A DNA stretch of 53,597 nucleotides, from the IMG/VR virus record IMGVR_UViG_3300017758_000011, positions 1 through 53,597 of that record, one strand, 5' to 3'. Below are positions 1 to 7,922 of this stretch, piece after piece. Within the stretch, counting starts at the first letter, position 1. Every line of letters begins with the position of its first letter. The position numbers and the translations under genes are program-made. The notes beneath the pieces are model-generated. The model saw nothing but the letters and a program-made list of their open reading frames with translations, did no database searches and was not told the origin of the DNA. The DNA is from a virus.

Positions 1-44
1 ACTTCCGATAGTTATTATTTAAGAGTGATTTTAAGTTGAGAAAC

Positions 45-188
45 ATGATTTACTTAATATTAGCATTTATTATTAGTTTTATTTTTGGCTATTTTACTAT
101 GTCATTATTATTAAAAGATAGTGAAAAGGTCGGAATTATTTTTGTTCAAGAAAATGATTTTGATTTACCCGAACAAAATTCAAAATAA
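45..188 (+). CDS. Small single-pass membrane protein
   Basis: A 47-residue reading frame with an N-terminal hydrophobic segment (about residues 2-20, rich in I, L and F) and a polar tail ending in acidic and amide residues. It is the only plus-strand gene at the left edge and converges on the minus-strand block, so it may be the last gene of a plus-strand operon lying outside the window. Upstream, AAGTTGAGAAAC gives only a weak ribosome binding site. No family is recognised; the call rests on composition and position. Confidence 0.45.
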   Translation: MIYLILAFIISFIFGYFTMSLLLKDSEKVGIIFVQENDFDLPEQNSK

Positions 189-220
189 GCGAACAAAAAA
201 TCGTGATTTTTAAAAAACCA

Positions 221-256
221 AAAAAAAAATGAGAGAGGCCGAAGCCCCCCTCATTT
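221..256 (-). terminator. T-run hairpin terminator ending the long minus-strand block
   Basis: Read on the minus strand, AATGAG pairs with CTCATT through an inner GC-rich stem closed by a TTCG loop, followed directly by nine T residues. It lies at the end of the leftmost minus gene and overlaps that gene's stop codon, so it should terminate the leftward block. It also separates that block from the converging plus gene at 45-188. Confidence 0.8.
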
Positions 257-394
257 AGTTTTATCCGACCATATTCCATTACAAGCCCTGCATTCCCACA
301 ATTTTACTTGTTCGGGCGAACCTACATAAAAGCCTAATAGCCTTCTCGCCACTGTTTTTTCGCCACAGTAGCGGCATTCTTGTTTTAAACTCAT
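251..394 (-). CDS. Small zinc-ribbon protein
   Basis: A 47-residue protein with two CxxC knuckles (C7/C10 and C35/C38) about 25 residues apart, the spacing of a zinc ribbon. Arginine and lysine residues between the knuckles suggest nucleic-acid binding, but no family is recognised. It is the last gene of the minus block and its stop codon lies inside the terminator stem. The upstream ribosome binding site is poor, so it may be translated by coupling to the gene at 399-548. Confidence 0.6.
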   Translation of the reverse strand: MSLKQECRYCGEKTVARRLLGFYVGSPEQVKLWECRACNGIWSDKTK

Positions 395-398
395 ACAA

Positions 399-548
399 TC
401 ACTTGTTTTTGTTATCTTCGCTCATCAAACGCTTCATATATTCTTCAACGCTTTCATCGGTGATATTAGTTCCACCGAAAGCGGCAAAGAAAAGAAGCAT
501 AAGAATTACGACGAAAACAAACAAGCCGAACCATTCCCAACCAGTCAT
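399..548 (-). CDS. Small single-pass membrane protein
   Basis: A 49-residue protein with one strongly hydrophobic helix (about residues 7-25) followed by an acidic and basic cytoplasm-like tail. Its ATG overlaps the stop codon of the upstream exonuclease gene (TAATG), indicating translational coupling. Small one-helix proteins in viral genomes can be holin-like or accessory membrane proteins; nothing here decides between these. Confidence 0.6.
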   Translation of the reverse strand: MTGWEWFGLFVFVVILMLLFFAAFGGTNITDESVEEYMKRLMSEDNKNK

Positions 549-1141
549 TACCAATCAACCTCCATTTCTTTATGTTCTCCCTTTTCCATAGAAAAGCCTT
601 TAACTAATCCATTATCTTGTCCATATTTCCAAAGGTCATAGACTAATTGTGTATCTTTCATGCAATACTCAACAACTTCATCATATTGACCCATTTTCCA
701 TAACTTAGGAGCATCTGCACTATCCATTAGTTTTGCATCATTCATAGTGCATTTAACTAAATTCTTTAATTGAAATCTTTCTTTATGTTCTTTCATTAAG
801 ATGCGACTTGTATCTATAAACTTCTCTTCCTTTAAATACTTATTAATACAATAAATATCCATAGAGTCTCTCAATATAGGTAAATCAAAAGCCTTAATGT
901 TATGTCCTAAGAGGACTCCGCCTTTTTGTAAATGCTCATCTAAATCATATTTTAGTTCGGATAATGGTTTAATAATATGACCGGACTTAGCAAAACTATC
1001 CATTTTCTCATCAACATAGACTTTTCCAATTTTACCATCCCAAGTAGCAACAGTAGATACTTGGAACATATGAGTATTACCAAAACCGCCTATGTCAAAA
1101 GACATATTTTTAGTTTCTAAGTCAATAGCCAATACTGACAT
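548..1141 (-). CDS. DnaQ-like 3'-5' exonuclease (DEDDy type)
   Basis: A 197-residue RNase H-fold exonuclease. Visible motifs are ExoI DLE at residues 6-9, ExoII in the stretch HNIKAFDLPIL, and ExoIII as YCMKD, where the tyrosine places it in the DEDDy subclass. Proteins of this family remove nucleotides from 3' ends, as proofreading or repair subunits. The partner polymerase at 7919-9568 has its own exonuclease motifs, so this enzyme may act in recombination or host DNA degradation. GGTGAATAAGT supports the ATG chosen. It sits downstream of the helicase gene in the replication block. Confidence 0.75.
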   Translation of the reverse strand: MSVLAIDLETKNMSFDIGGFGNTHMFQVSTVATWDGKIGKVYVDEKMDSFAKSGHIIKPLSELKYDLDEHLQKGGVLLGHNIKAFDLPILRDSMDIYCINKYLKEEKFIDTSRILMKEHKERFQLKNLVKCTMNDAKLMDSADAPKLWKMGQYDEVVEYCMKDTQLVYDLWKYGQDNGLVKGFSMEKGEHKEMEVDW

Positions 1142-1143
1142 AC

Positions 1144-1374
1144 TTATTCACCAGCATTAGACCAAAGTTTGCTAATCTTTTCCTCTTCTTTATTTACTTT
1201 AGGTTTTTCATCTATGTCAGTTCTTCTTTTTAAGAAACAAACTATCTGTTTATTAGCCACAATTAGTTGAGAACAACATTCCCAACCATCGTCTCCATAA
1301 GTATTTAATGTGTCAATTATTACTTTTGGCCCTTTTTCTACTTGAAAAACTAAATATGTATTTTCCCATTTCAT
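1144..1374 (-). CDS. DUF4177-like small protein
   Basis: A 76-residue protein beginning MKWENTYLVF. A YGDDGWE segment mid-protein is followed by two hydrophobic strands ending FLKRR. This layout (strand, short helix, G-W-E, strand, strand) matches the DUF4177 pattern, a family of unknown function often seen in phages and bacteria. The C-terminal 25 residues are charged and probably disordered. It overlaps the helicase gene by four bases and has a GGTGAT ribosome binding site. Confidence 0.55.
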   Translation of the reverse strand: MKWENTYLVFQVEKGPKVIIDTLNTYGDDGWECCSQLIVANKQIVCFLKRRTDIDEKPKVNKEEEKISKLWSNAGE

Positions 1375-2834
1375 TCATCATCACCTTTTATCATTCTAAT
1401 ATATGTTGTTCTGCCTTCCTTCTTTTCTGCAAACTTATGTCTAATAACTTCATAATATCTGTAAATCTGCGCCCTTGACTTCTTTGCTTTGGTCTTGACT
1501 TCGGTTAAGAGGTTGGTCTTATTCACGAATCCCTCATCATCTTTATTTAACTTATCGTAGATTTCGACGAAAATCGGCTCTAAATTGTTTTCTGCGATGC
1601 TTCGCTTCTTCTGTCTCATGGTTCTTTCAAGCCAATCAACTAATGTCATGTAGCATTGTTTGATAATAGTTGCGGCTTGACGCACATTATGTCCTGTCAC
1701 TTTGAATCTATCTTCTTCATTGTTAATAGATGGTGCGGAAGCAACGCTACAAAGAACAGACATTTTATACAATATCTTCATCAATCGAGTAGTAAAGTTT
1801 CCTGCAATAACCGCAACATCTTCTCTTGCATCTTGCATGATTTTTCTTAATGTTTCATATTCTAATGTTAGAACTTGGTTAAAGTCCGGAGTAAATGTCA
1901 TTGTTTCAAGGGAGTTCTTATTCGCATCTTCCCATCTTTTCTTAGTCATGTTGTAAATAGTCATTAAAGCCTCAACATATCTATCAATCGGTGCATTTAC
2001 TTCTTCTATTGTTCCTGCTTTTGCTATTTGCTCAAGTCTCATTTTATGTTGAATAAATTCGGGAACTTCCCAACAATAAACAAGCATTCTTTGTAATACT
2101 CCTTTTTCAGCCATTACTTGATTAAGATTACTTGGAGGGTAAGTCATAGCAATTACTGAACGCTCACAAAAACATTCCATAACCATGCCACCAAAAGAAG
2201 TTAATGCTTTTGATATTATCCAAGAATTACCCGATAATGAGTTCATTAAAGTGTTTAGATAAACAATTGAATTTTCTTTATGTTGAGTTTGTTTAAAGAT
2301 ACCGGAGTATTCAAATTCATCCCAATGGGCTAAACCGTTTCCTTCTAAAACGCCCGGATTTCTTTCATATTCAACTTCTCCATCATCATCTTGTTCTTTA
2401 GTAAAACCACCAATTAAAACAGAATCGGTATAATCAGTAATACCAAAAGTATCAAAGATTCTATTCATAGGTATATTGTTTTCATTTAAATATGGTGGGT
2501 GTGCGTTTTGTGTGTTTATTCTCTTAAATACTCTATTAGCAACAGGGCCAACAAAATTCCATAGAGTTGATTTACCCGTTCCTGAAGTTTGAATCCAACA
2601 AAAGTGTATTCTTGTATCTTCATGGTTTCTTCCGTTAGGAATAGTAATAAAATCTTTACAAATCTGTCCTAAGATAGTAAAGAAACTTATTGCGGCAGGT
2701 ATCTCATTATAGTGCGATACTTCAATTGCTGATTTTTGAAAGTCTCTAACGACTCTCGGTAGGGCTTCACTGAAAACACCTGCATTAGTTTCAAGCATTT
2801 CCATATATTCGTCTTCATTATATTCTTCATTCAT
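1371..2834 (-). CDS. P-loop ATPase, probable replicative helicase
   Basis: A 487-residue protein with a clear Walker A (TSGTGKST, about residues 83-90) and a Walker B-like HWDEFE near residue 170. The C-terminal portion (about 415-480) looks like a winged helix. The arrangement of an ATPase core plus C-terminal winged helix, next to an ERCC4 nuclease and a primase, suggests the replicative helicase, of an MCM-like or DUF3987-type AAA+/RecA lineage. Which lineage cannot be decided by eye. AGGTGAAAAT sits upstream and the ATG overlaps the nuclease stop codon. Confidence is high for an ATPase, moderate for a helicase. Confidence 0.6.
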   Translation of the reverse strand: MNEEYNEDEYMEMLETNAGVFSEALPRVVRDFQKSAIEVSHYNEIPAAISFFTILGQICKDFITIPNGRNHEDTRIHFCWIQTSGTGKSTLWNFVGPVANRVFKRINTQNAHPPYLNENNIPMNRIFDTFGITDYTDSVLIGGFTKEQDDDGEVEYERNPGVLEGNGLAHWDEFEYSGIFKQTQHKENSIVYLNTLMNSLSGNSWIISKALTSFGGMVMECFCERSVIAMTYPPSNLNQVMAEKGVLQRMLVYCWEVPEFIQHKMRLEQIAKAGTIEEVNAPIDRYVEALMTIYNMTKKRWEDANKNSLETMTFTPDFNQVLTLEYETLRKIMQDAREDVAVIAGNFTTRLMKILYKMSVLCSVASAPSINNEEDRFKVTGHNVRQAATIIKQCYMTLVDWLERTMRQKKRSIAENNLEPIFVEIYDKLNKDDEGFVNKTNLLTEVKTKAKKSRAQIYRYYEVIRHKFAEKKEGRTTYIRMIKGDDE

Positions 2835-3520
2835 ATTTTCACCTTCTCTTCCGAGTTTAATGTGGAGAGTATTCTTTTGGCTAAGGTTTCCCCAATACCT
2901 TCAATTGCTTGCAGTTCAAAAACTGAACATTCACCAATTTCCATAATAGAGCCGAATTGCTTTATTAGTTCTTTTGCTTTTTTTACTGATATTCCTTTAA
3001 TACTTGTTAATAAATCTAATCTTAAATCATCTGTTGTTATTCTTTTAAATACTTGTGGTGCTATTGTTTCTCTTGTTCTTGGTTTCATTTTACTTACTGC
3101 TGTTATTATTGATGCCGCTTCTTCTTCTGTTTTTACCCAAAAGGGCTTTATGTCTGTGTCTAATACTATTCTCCCTAATGCTCCAAGAAACTTATTGTTT
3201 AACATCACGCTTCTTGCGGCTACGGGTAATTTACTGCTGGAATGTTCAATTATATTTAGTATGGCCTCGTCAAGAGAGCCATAGATGATTACTACATTAG
3301 TTTGGTAATGTCTATCCATGTTATCAAGTTGAGTCCAAAGCCTCTTTGACATTACAGACCCGATGAAATCAATAGTGGATTTTGCTTCAAAGCAAACATC
3401 ATCATAAACATAGTCGCCTATCTCAATCCATTTTTTCTCATGTGGAATGAATAGGGCTTTTGCTTTTTTCATTACTAAATCGGCTAATTTAGACTTTTCT
3501 CTTGAATCAATTATTAGCAT
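2831..3520 (-). CDS. ERCC4/XPF-type structure-specific nuclease with helix-hairpin-helix tail
   Basis: A 229-residue protein starting MLIIDSREKS, the first acidic motif of the ERCC4 nuclease fold, followed by IGDY and an FEAK segment in place of the usual ERK. The C-terminal 60 residues contain two helix-hairpin-helix units (IKGISVKKAKELI and IEGIGETLAKRIL). XPF/Mus81-family enzymes cut branched DNA at replication forks and recombination intermediates. The start at 3520 is preferred over upstream codons because GGAGGT lies at the correct distance. The E-A-K substitution in the catalytic motif deserves note. Confidence 0.8.
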   Translation of the reverse strand: MLIIDSREKSKLADLVMKKAKALFIPHEKKWIEIGDYVYDDVCFEAKSTIDFIGSVMSKRLWTQLDNMDRHYQTNVVIIYGSLDEAILNIIEHSSSKLPVAARSVMLNNKFLGALGRIVLDTDIKPFWVKTEEEAASIITAVSKMKPRTRETIAPQVFKRITTDDLRLDLLTSIKGISVKKAKELIKQFGSIMEIGECSVFELQAIEGIGETLAKRILSTLNSEEKVKI

Positions 3521-4547
3521 TTGAATACCTCCAACATTTCCCAACACAAAACCCATCACTAATCAGTTTATCACAATGAGGGGTATTATAATTATTATAT
3601 ACAGTAAATTTAGAATGCTTGATAGTTTCGCTTTTATCCCAATCCAACCATACTGAATCGGATTCAGCAAACACTCTTTCTAATTCTTCAACTACTAATT
3701 TATGCACTTGTGTTTTATCTGCTTGATTTACTAAATCAGTATAGCCTGATAATAAATCTCGATACCAAGATACCAAATAGGCTCTTGCTAAATGCGTTGG
3801 ATTTTCTACCATAACGGCATTATGCAAACAAGGCAACATAGGCAAATTACCAACTGTTGAAGGCACAGAAATCGAGCCTTCCATAGCCTCGATAGGGGGT
3901 GCTTCGGGGAAAACTACCTCTTTTTTCCCGCTTTTTTTGAACGGTAAAAGGCGTGGCTCAAGAGCCATTGTTAGTATTTCTTCAATATCTAATCTTAAGT
4001 CATTAATTGTTAAGGGTATGCAATACCGAGCATTTCCTTTACCATCGGAAGAGGACATATTAACAGTATTAGGAACTCTTCTCAATCTTGTTTTCTGTCC
4101 AACTCTTTCATCTAATGAATTTTTCTTACCGACTTTTAAATCCAGCAATTGTTTTATTTCTCTAAAAAATGTTTGAACATTTCTCATATTTTTTGTTGTC
4201 TTACCAAATAAAAATAAATGAAATCCACGACCTGAAAAAAACAAGGTATGTAAATAATTATTTTCAATAACCATTTCCATCACAACCTTAACATCTCTCC
4301 ACGCCATATCTAAATTATCTTCATGAGCATCAAAATCTAAAAAGATTCTATCAATAATTACACTATCCTCAACAGGCATAGTTTCTGTAAAATGTTCAAA
4401 ATCATAAACGGTAGTATATACATTAGTTCGGTTGTTATGAGATTTAACAAACTCAAAGTATTCATTCTTTGTTGTCATCTTTTTTCTTTTCATTTGCGGA
4501 GCGTTTTTTACTTGACTCCCCGCCCAAACCATTCTCGGAAACTTCAT
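3507..4547 (-). CDS. Archaeo-eukaryotic primase (PriS-like)
   Basis: A 346-residue protein with the two main AEP signatures: an acidic strand IFLDFDAH and, about 40 residues later, FFSGRGFHLFLFG, matching the SGxGxH motif of PriS-type primases. The C-terminus holds a His/Cys cluster (HCDK, GFCVGKC) that could bind zinc. It should make primers for the viral polymerase. GGAGGTAATAAC fixes the ATG at 4547, which makes the gene overlap its upstream neighbour by 86 bases. A shorter start at 4478 has a weaker site. No large primase subunit is visible. Confidence 0.8.
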   Translation of the reverse strand: MKFPRMVWAGSQVKNAPQMKRKKMTTKNEYFEFVKSHNNRTNVYTTVYDFEHFTETMPVEDSVIIDRIFLDFDAHEDNLDMAWRDVKVVMEMVIENNYLHTLFFSGRGFHLFLFGKTTKNMRNVQTFFREIKQLLDLKVGKKNSLDERVGQKTRLRRVPNTVNMSSSDGKGNARYCIPLTINDLRLDIEEILTMALEPRLLPFKKSGKKEVVFPEAPPIEAMEGSISVPSTVGNLPMLPCLHNAVMVENPTHLARAYLVSWYRDLLSGYTDLVNQADKTQVHKLVVEELERVFAESDSVWLDWDKSETIKHSKFTVYNNYNTPHCDKLISDGFCVGKCWRYSNANN

Positions 4548-4833
4548 TGTTATTACCTCCAAAATTAACTGTTGCAGTATTAAGCATCTGTTTAATTACT
4601 TCCGCTACATCTGCTTGTATTTGTATTAATCCAATATCTCTAAACATATCTTCGTAGGTTCTTCCTACCATATTTTCATTTATTCTAATATCTCTAATCA
4701 ATTCAAATCTTTCTTGAAGTGATAATTCAATATAAATATCATTGGCTAAAGCACCAATAGAATTTGCTAAATCGCTAACTTCAACAAAAGACCATTGTTT
4801 AGATAAAACTTTTTTCTTAATTAGTTCTTTCAT
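4462..4833 (-). CDS. Unknown helical protein
   Basis: A 123-residue, mostly helical protein with a lysine- and glutamate-rich low-complexity tail that is read in another frame by the start of the primase gene. GGAGAGGAAAG upstream and an ATGA overlap with the preceding gene support the start at 4833. No family is recognised. Position between a zinc-ribbon protein and the primase suggests a replication accessory role, which is inference only. Confidence 0.6.
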   Translation of the reverse strand: MKELIKKKVLSKQWSFVEVSDLANSIGALANDIYIELSLQERFELIRDIRINENMVGRTYEDMFRDIGLIQIQADVAEVIKQMLNTATVNFGGNNNEVSENGLGGESSKKRSANEKKKDDNKE

Positions 4834-5123
4834 TCTTTCCTCTCCTTTATTGGAATATTCCATGTTTCTAATTGTTCATATGCTTGTAGTCTGCTTTGTT
4901 TTAATGAATTAGCCATTTGTATAACTGATGCTATTATAGAACAAACTCCCTCATGGGCTTCACGGTCTAATCCTCTAAGTAATATTCTACTTGCAGTAAC
5001 ATAATCATTACAGTCTCTACAAACTCTATCTTCAAAATTCTCAAGAAGAGGTTGTGGATTATTACTTTCAAATTCTATCATTTTTTCATTACATAATTTA
5101 CATTCTATTACATTAGTATTCAT
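4830..5123 (-). CDS. Zinc-ribbon protein
   Basis: A 97-residue protein with CxxC at residues 8-11 (CKLC) and a second pair CRDC about 27 residues later, then a long helical C-terminal half. This is a zinc ribbon fused to a helical hairpin. Many small zinc proteins like it sit in this block; none can be given a function by sequence alone. A TGAGAAA sequence precedes the ATG. Confidence 0.6.
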   Translation of the reverse strand: MNTNVIECKLCNEKMIEFESNNPQPLLENFEDRVCRDCNDYVTASRILLRGLDREAHEGVCSIIASVIQMANSLKQSRLQAYEQLETWNIPIKERKE

Positions 5124-5293
5124 TTTCTCACCTTATTTTTTAGCACTTTTGAAATCTTTACACCGGCTCTTATTTCAGTTATAGTAGTTTTTAATTTTAC
5201 TACAAAGGGTATCGTAATTAATCCTATCATATACACTATTAAAGAACCCATAAGTAGACTTCCTTCATCGTGAACTACGCAACTTTCATACAT
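5120..5293 (-). CDS. Small membrane protein
   Basis: A 57-residue protein with one hydrophobic helix (about residues 13-33) and a basic C-terminal tail (positive-inside, so the C-terminus is probably cytoplasmic). GGTTGAT precedes the ATG at 5293 and overlaps the end of the nuclease gene upstream. No family is recognised. Confidence 0.55.
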   Translation of the reverse strand: MYESCVVHDEGSLLMGSLIVYMIGLITIPFVVKLKTTITEIRAGVKISKVLKNKVRK

Positions 5294-5297
5294 TTTA

Positions 5298-6227
5298 TCA
5301 ACCCCATGTATCTTCTTGTGCCGCAGGACAAATACCAAAATAAGAGCATGAAGAACACATCTTGTAAAAGAAAGTTGGTGTAAATTCTTTTATTTCATAT
5401 GCTTTTATCAGTTTAGCAATATTTAATTTAACAGAAGACATAGACCTTTTCTTTACTTCTTCAACTGTAATATGATTAGCCGCAGGATAATACCAACCCC
5501 AATGAGTGACCTTCATATCTTTGTTTAAACCATGTTTAGCCAAAACTTCTTCACTACAATTCTCTATCATTAGTTGATAAAAAGCCATTTCTTGACGCAT
5601 AGAAGTTGTTTTGTAATCTTTCCAACCTCCTGTTTTATATTCAAAAGGAATTAAATTACCATTCTCTATAAATATTCTATCAATAATACCTTGAAGTCTA
5701 ACCGTATATGGTCTGTTAAGAGTAAATTCTTGATAATTATTCCATGCTCCGCCTTTATATGGGCCAATTGGAATAACTATTTCTGTATCAAACATTTCTT
5801 CATTAACAATAGGAAGAAACTCATGTAGTTTCTCTTCTGATTTTGCTTCAATAAATCGTTGTGCTTCAAATGCCGCTACATTTAGTGTAATGTCAAAATA
5901 ATCATCAACAGGCATTAGACTTGTGCAATATTCTAAGACTTCACTATTATTCATATTCTCGGCCTTTTTAATATCAAAAACATTAAAGAAATCTTCACGA
6001 TGATTATGTAATACCGTTCCTTTACGCATGGCTTCGGTTTGGTCTTGTGGCCTTCTCTCAATATAATTAAATTGATACTTTTTAGGACACCAATTAAATG
6101 AACCTAAAGAAGATTTACTAATCTTCAATATTGGTTTAGATGGGTCATCAAAATTTTCCCATTCCCATTTATATGTAAAATCCTGCATACTTGCTATTCT
6201 TGCTTTATATTTTTCATCTTTATTCAA
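5298..6227 (-). CDS. PD-(D/E)XK nuclease with iron-sulfur cysteines (Cas4/AddB-like)
   Basis: A protein of about 309 residues. An N-terminal cysteine in SLGSFNWCPKKYQF, a GIIDR motif, then FEYKTGG (the E-x-K active-site pair) and a C-terminal cluster CSSCSYFGIC reproduce the order seen in Cas4 and RecB-family nucleases, whose four cysteines bind a 4Fe-4S cluster. Such enzymes resect DNA ends. GGAGG abuts the ATG at 6233 with one base between, so the in-frame TTG at 6227, at normal spacing, is the more likely start. No CRISPR array is present, so a repair or recombination role is more likely than spacer acquisition. Confidence 0.75.
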   Translation of the reverse strand: MNKDEKYKARIASMQDFTYKWEWENFDDPSKPILKISKSSLGSFNWCPKKYQFNYIERRPQDQTEAMRKGTVLHNHREDFFNVFDIKKAENMNNSEVLEYCTSLMPVDDYFDITLNVAAFEAQRFIEAKSEEKLHEFLPIVNEEMFDTEIVIPIGPYKGGAWNNYQEFTLNRPYTVRLQGIIDRIFIENGNLIPFEYKTGGWKDYKTTSMRQEMAFYQLMIENCSEEVLAKHGLNKDMKVTHWGWYYPAANHITVEEVKKRSMSSVKLNIAKLIKAYEIKEFTPTFFYKMCSSCSYFGICPAAQEDTWG

Positions 6228-7114
6228 AACCATTCCTCCAAACTTCTTTGTATTGTTCCCGTTCTTATTGATGTTAAATCCCATGCCATAGCACTAAAAA
6301 TAGGCTCGGCCTTCTTTATTACCTGCTCGGCATAGTGCTTGAGGTCGGGATTACAACCCTCAAACTCCTTCGCAGTTGTGCATGATACATACTCAACTAC
6401 TTTTCTTTCCTTTGTTAAAGGGTGAATATAATACTCACTATTGTTTAATACTTTCATAAAGATATAGGAATCATCAAATTCCGTATCTTTACTCCAAGCA
6501 TAAATAACTCCTGCGATACCCGAACCTATTGTTGGTTTTTTACCTTCAAGAGTTGTGAATTTCTTTGTATGTGTAGCGCATTTACTACATACAGAATGCT
6601 CTAATTCTAAACATTCTTTTAGATGATATTTAGCATTACAATCCGGACATTTAACCATGAGTCTATTAGTTCTCAATCTACTTCTTTTAATAAGAGGCGT
6701 TAATCCTAAATTACCATCTAAAACATCTGCATATTTATTATGCAGATATTGGACTATTTGTGCCTGTGAATTTTGGTTCACCCACATTTTTAATACATCT
6801 GTTTGAACTTCTTTAGCCAACTTAGTTTCACTAACTCTTTTGGCAGTAAATCCGGTCATGCTGAATTTAGGCTCATCAAGCCATTCTCCATCTTCCCAAG
6901 ATACTAAACCTGCATTTCTGTTTCTAACAGTTCCAACGCCTAATGCTGAAAAATACTTTTCAAACTCCAATACTACGGGGTGTTCATCTAACCCCATAAC
7001 ATTTGGAAAATGTTCTCTTACGCTTTCTTCTATCTCCTTGATAGCCGTCTGCGCTTTTTCAACAGAATCTATTTGAACATAAATAGAATCCGTATGCCCA
7101 TAAACTACTTTCAT
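6224..7114 (-). CDS. DNA polymerase B, C-terminal part (motif C, thumb)
   Basis: A 296-residue protein that begins four residues before polymerase motif C: YGHTDS at residues 5-10 supplies the second catalytic aspartate, as in the canonical YGDTDS. Further on come a KR-containing segment typical of the palm/thumb boundary and a CPDC/CSKC zinc knuckle (residues about 152-178) that is not usual here in family B enzymes. It must pair with the product of 7919-9568 to form an active enzyme. AGAGATGAT precedes the ATG, so it is separately translated and is not a frameshift fragment. Confidence 0.9.
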   Translation of the reverse strand: MKVVYGHTDSIYVQIDSVEKAQTAIKEIEESVREHFPNVMGLDEHPVVLEFEKYFSALGVGTVRNRNAGLVSWEDGEWLDEPKFSMTGFTAKRVSETKLAKEVQTDVLKMWVNQNSQAQIVQYLHNKYADVLDGNLGLTPLIKRSRLRTNRLMVKCPDCNAKYHLKECLELEHSVCSKCATHTKKFTTLEGKKPTIGSGIAGVIYAWSKDTEFDDSYIFMKVLNNSEYYIHPLTKERKVVEYVSCTTAKEFEGCNPDLKHYAEQVIKKAEPIFSAMAWDLTSIRTGTIQRSLEEWF

Positions 7115-7118
7115 AATA

Positions 7119-7328
7119 TCATCTCTTTATGCGAGTAAATAACATTCCAACAGGTTGCTTTGCTGACTTAGCAACTTCTTCTTGTAATTCTTCAATACAA
7201 TATTTTATCATTCCTAAATCGGGGCTATTCTCTACAATATAATCCAAGTCTCTCTCCAAGCCTCTAATCTTTTGCTCTAAAACTGCTATCTTATTTTTTA
7301 GTTCTTTTAATTCTTTATCTTTATTCAT
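7119..7328 (-). CDS. Small coiled-coil protein in the polymerase gap
   Basis: A 69-residue protein whose first 35 residues form a heptad-patterned, lysine- and glutamate-rich coiled coil. It has a strong GGTGAT site and lies directly upstream of the polymerase C-terminal gene. It might help the two polymerase parts assemble, but this is speculation from position. Confidence 0.6.
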   Translation of the reverse strand: MNKDKELKELKNKIAVLEQKIRGLERDLDYIVENSPDLGMIKYCIEELQEEVAKSAKQPVGMLFTRIKR

Positions 7329-7456
7329 ACTATCACCGTCATAATTGTTATAATGGTCGCTATGTTCACGATATTTACCATCATTAATATCTTATTTGAT
7401 TTTGCTATCATAGCCAGCAATTCTTCTAATAATTCATTCGTCTTGTCCATCATCAT
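7325..7456 (-). CDS. Small membrane protein in the polymerase gap
   Basis: A 43-residue protein: an acidic and amphipathic N-terminal half followed by a hydrophobic stretch of about 20 residues rich in I, V, M and T. AAGGAGTGA precedes three consecutive ATG codons, and its TGA overlaps the next gene's ATG. No family is recognised. Confidence 0.55.
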   Translation of the reverse strand: MMMDKTNELLEELLAMIAKSNKILMMVNIVNIATIITIMTVIV

Positions 7457-7607
7457 TTTTATTCACTCCTTGCTCAATATCAATAATGACCGCATTACGC
7501 TTTAAATTATTCATCATTTGAAATATCTCCTTTACTTCTTTTAAAGTAATATCCCATGTTTCTTCGGTATCATACGATACCTTTACACTTACAATTTTAG
7601 TTCTCAT
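7434..7607 (-). CDS. Small unknown protein in the polymerase gap
   Basis: A 57-residue protein with two predicted strands, a helix, a strand (VIIDIEQ) and an acidic tail. AGGAGGATTAAAC places the start at 7607. It overlaps both neighbours, which is typical of genes translated by coupling in this block. No function can be assigned. Confidence 0.55.
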   Translation of the reverse strand: MRTKIVSVKVSYDTEETWDITLKEVKEIFQMMNNLKRNAVIIDIEQGVNKNDDGQDE

Positions 7608-7824
7608 GTTTAATCCTCCTGTAAATCTTTCTTCCTTTAGTTGTTTTAATAGGCTCAACATATTTTTGTCTATTTAAATACCACCCGATAGCGGCATTAT
7701 CACAAACAAAATTTGTTCCTCTTGTTTCAATTAGTTTTTCTTTTATTGACATAGCGAAAAATTCTTCGCCAATATCAAGGGATAAAACTAATTCATCTAT
7801 CCATCTTTTAATATGGGTATTCAT
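7597..7824 (-). CDS. Small winged-helix-like protein in the polymerase gap
   Basis: A 75-residue protein with helices in the first half and a basic strand-turn-strand end (GRKIYRRIKH), compatible with a winged-helix DNA-binding fold. CAGGAGATGAAAAA precedes the ATG. The fold suggestion is weak and comes from the pattern of hydrophobic residues only. Confidence 0.5.
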   Translation of the reverse strand: MNTHIKRWIDELVLSLDIGEEFFAMSIKEKLIETRGTNFVCDNAAIGWYLNRQKYVEPIKTTKGRKIYRRIKHEN

Positions 7825-7922
7825 TTTTTCATCTCCTGTTCTACGGCACATCTTTTACAATGATATTTGCCTTCAAATTGAGGGTTATGTGCTAATGGTT
7901 TTTTACATTTAATTCTTTTCAT
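7821..7922 (-). CDS. Very small Cys/His protein in the polymerase gap
   Basis: A 33-residue basic peptide with one early cysteine, histidines, and a CKRC pair, compatible with a single zinc knuckle. Its ATG overlaps the stop of the polymerase N-terminal gene (ATGA) and its own stop overlaps the next ATG. These overlaps on both sides are the main support for its being translated. Confidence 0.5.
   Translation of the reverse strand: MKRIKCKKPLAHNPQFEGKYHCKRCAVEQEMKK

Noticed and set aside
5298-6227. Cas4-like nuclease hinting at a CRISPR locus
   Set aside because: No repeat-spacer array and no cas1 or cas2 gene are visible; virus-encoded Cas4-like nucleases usually act in DNA processing.
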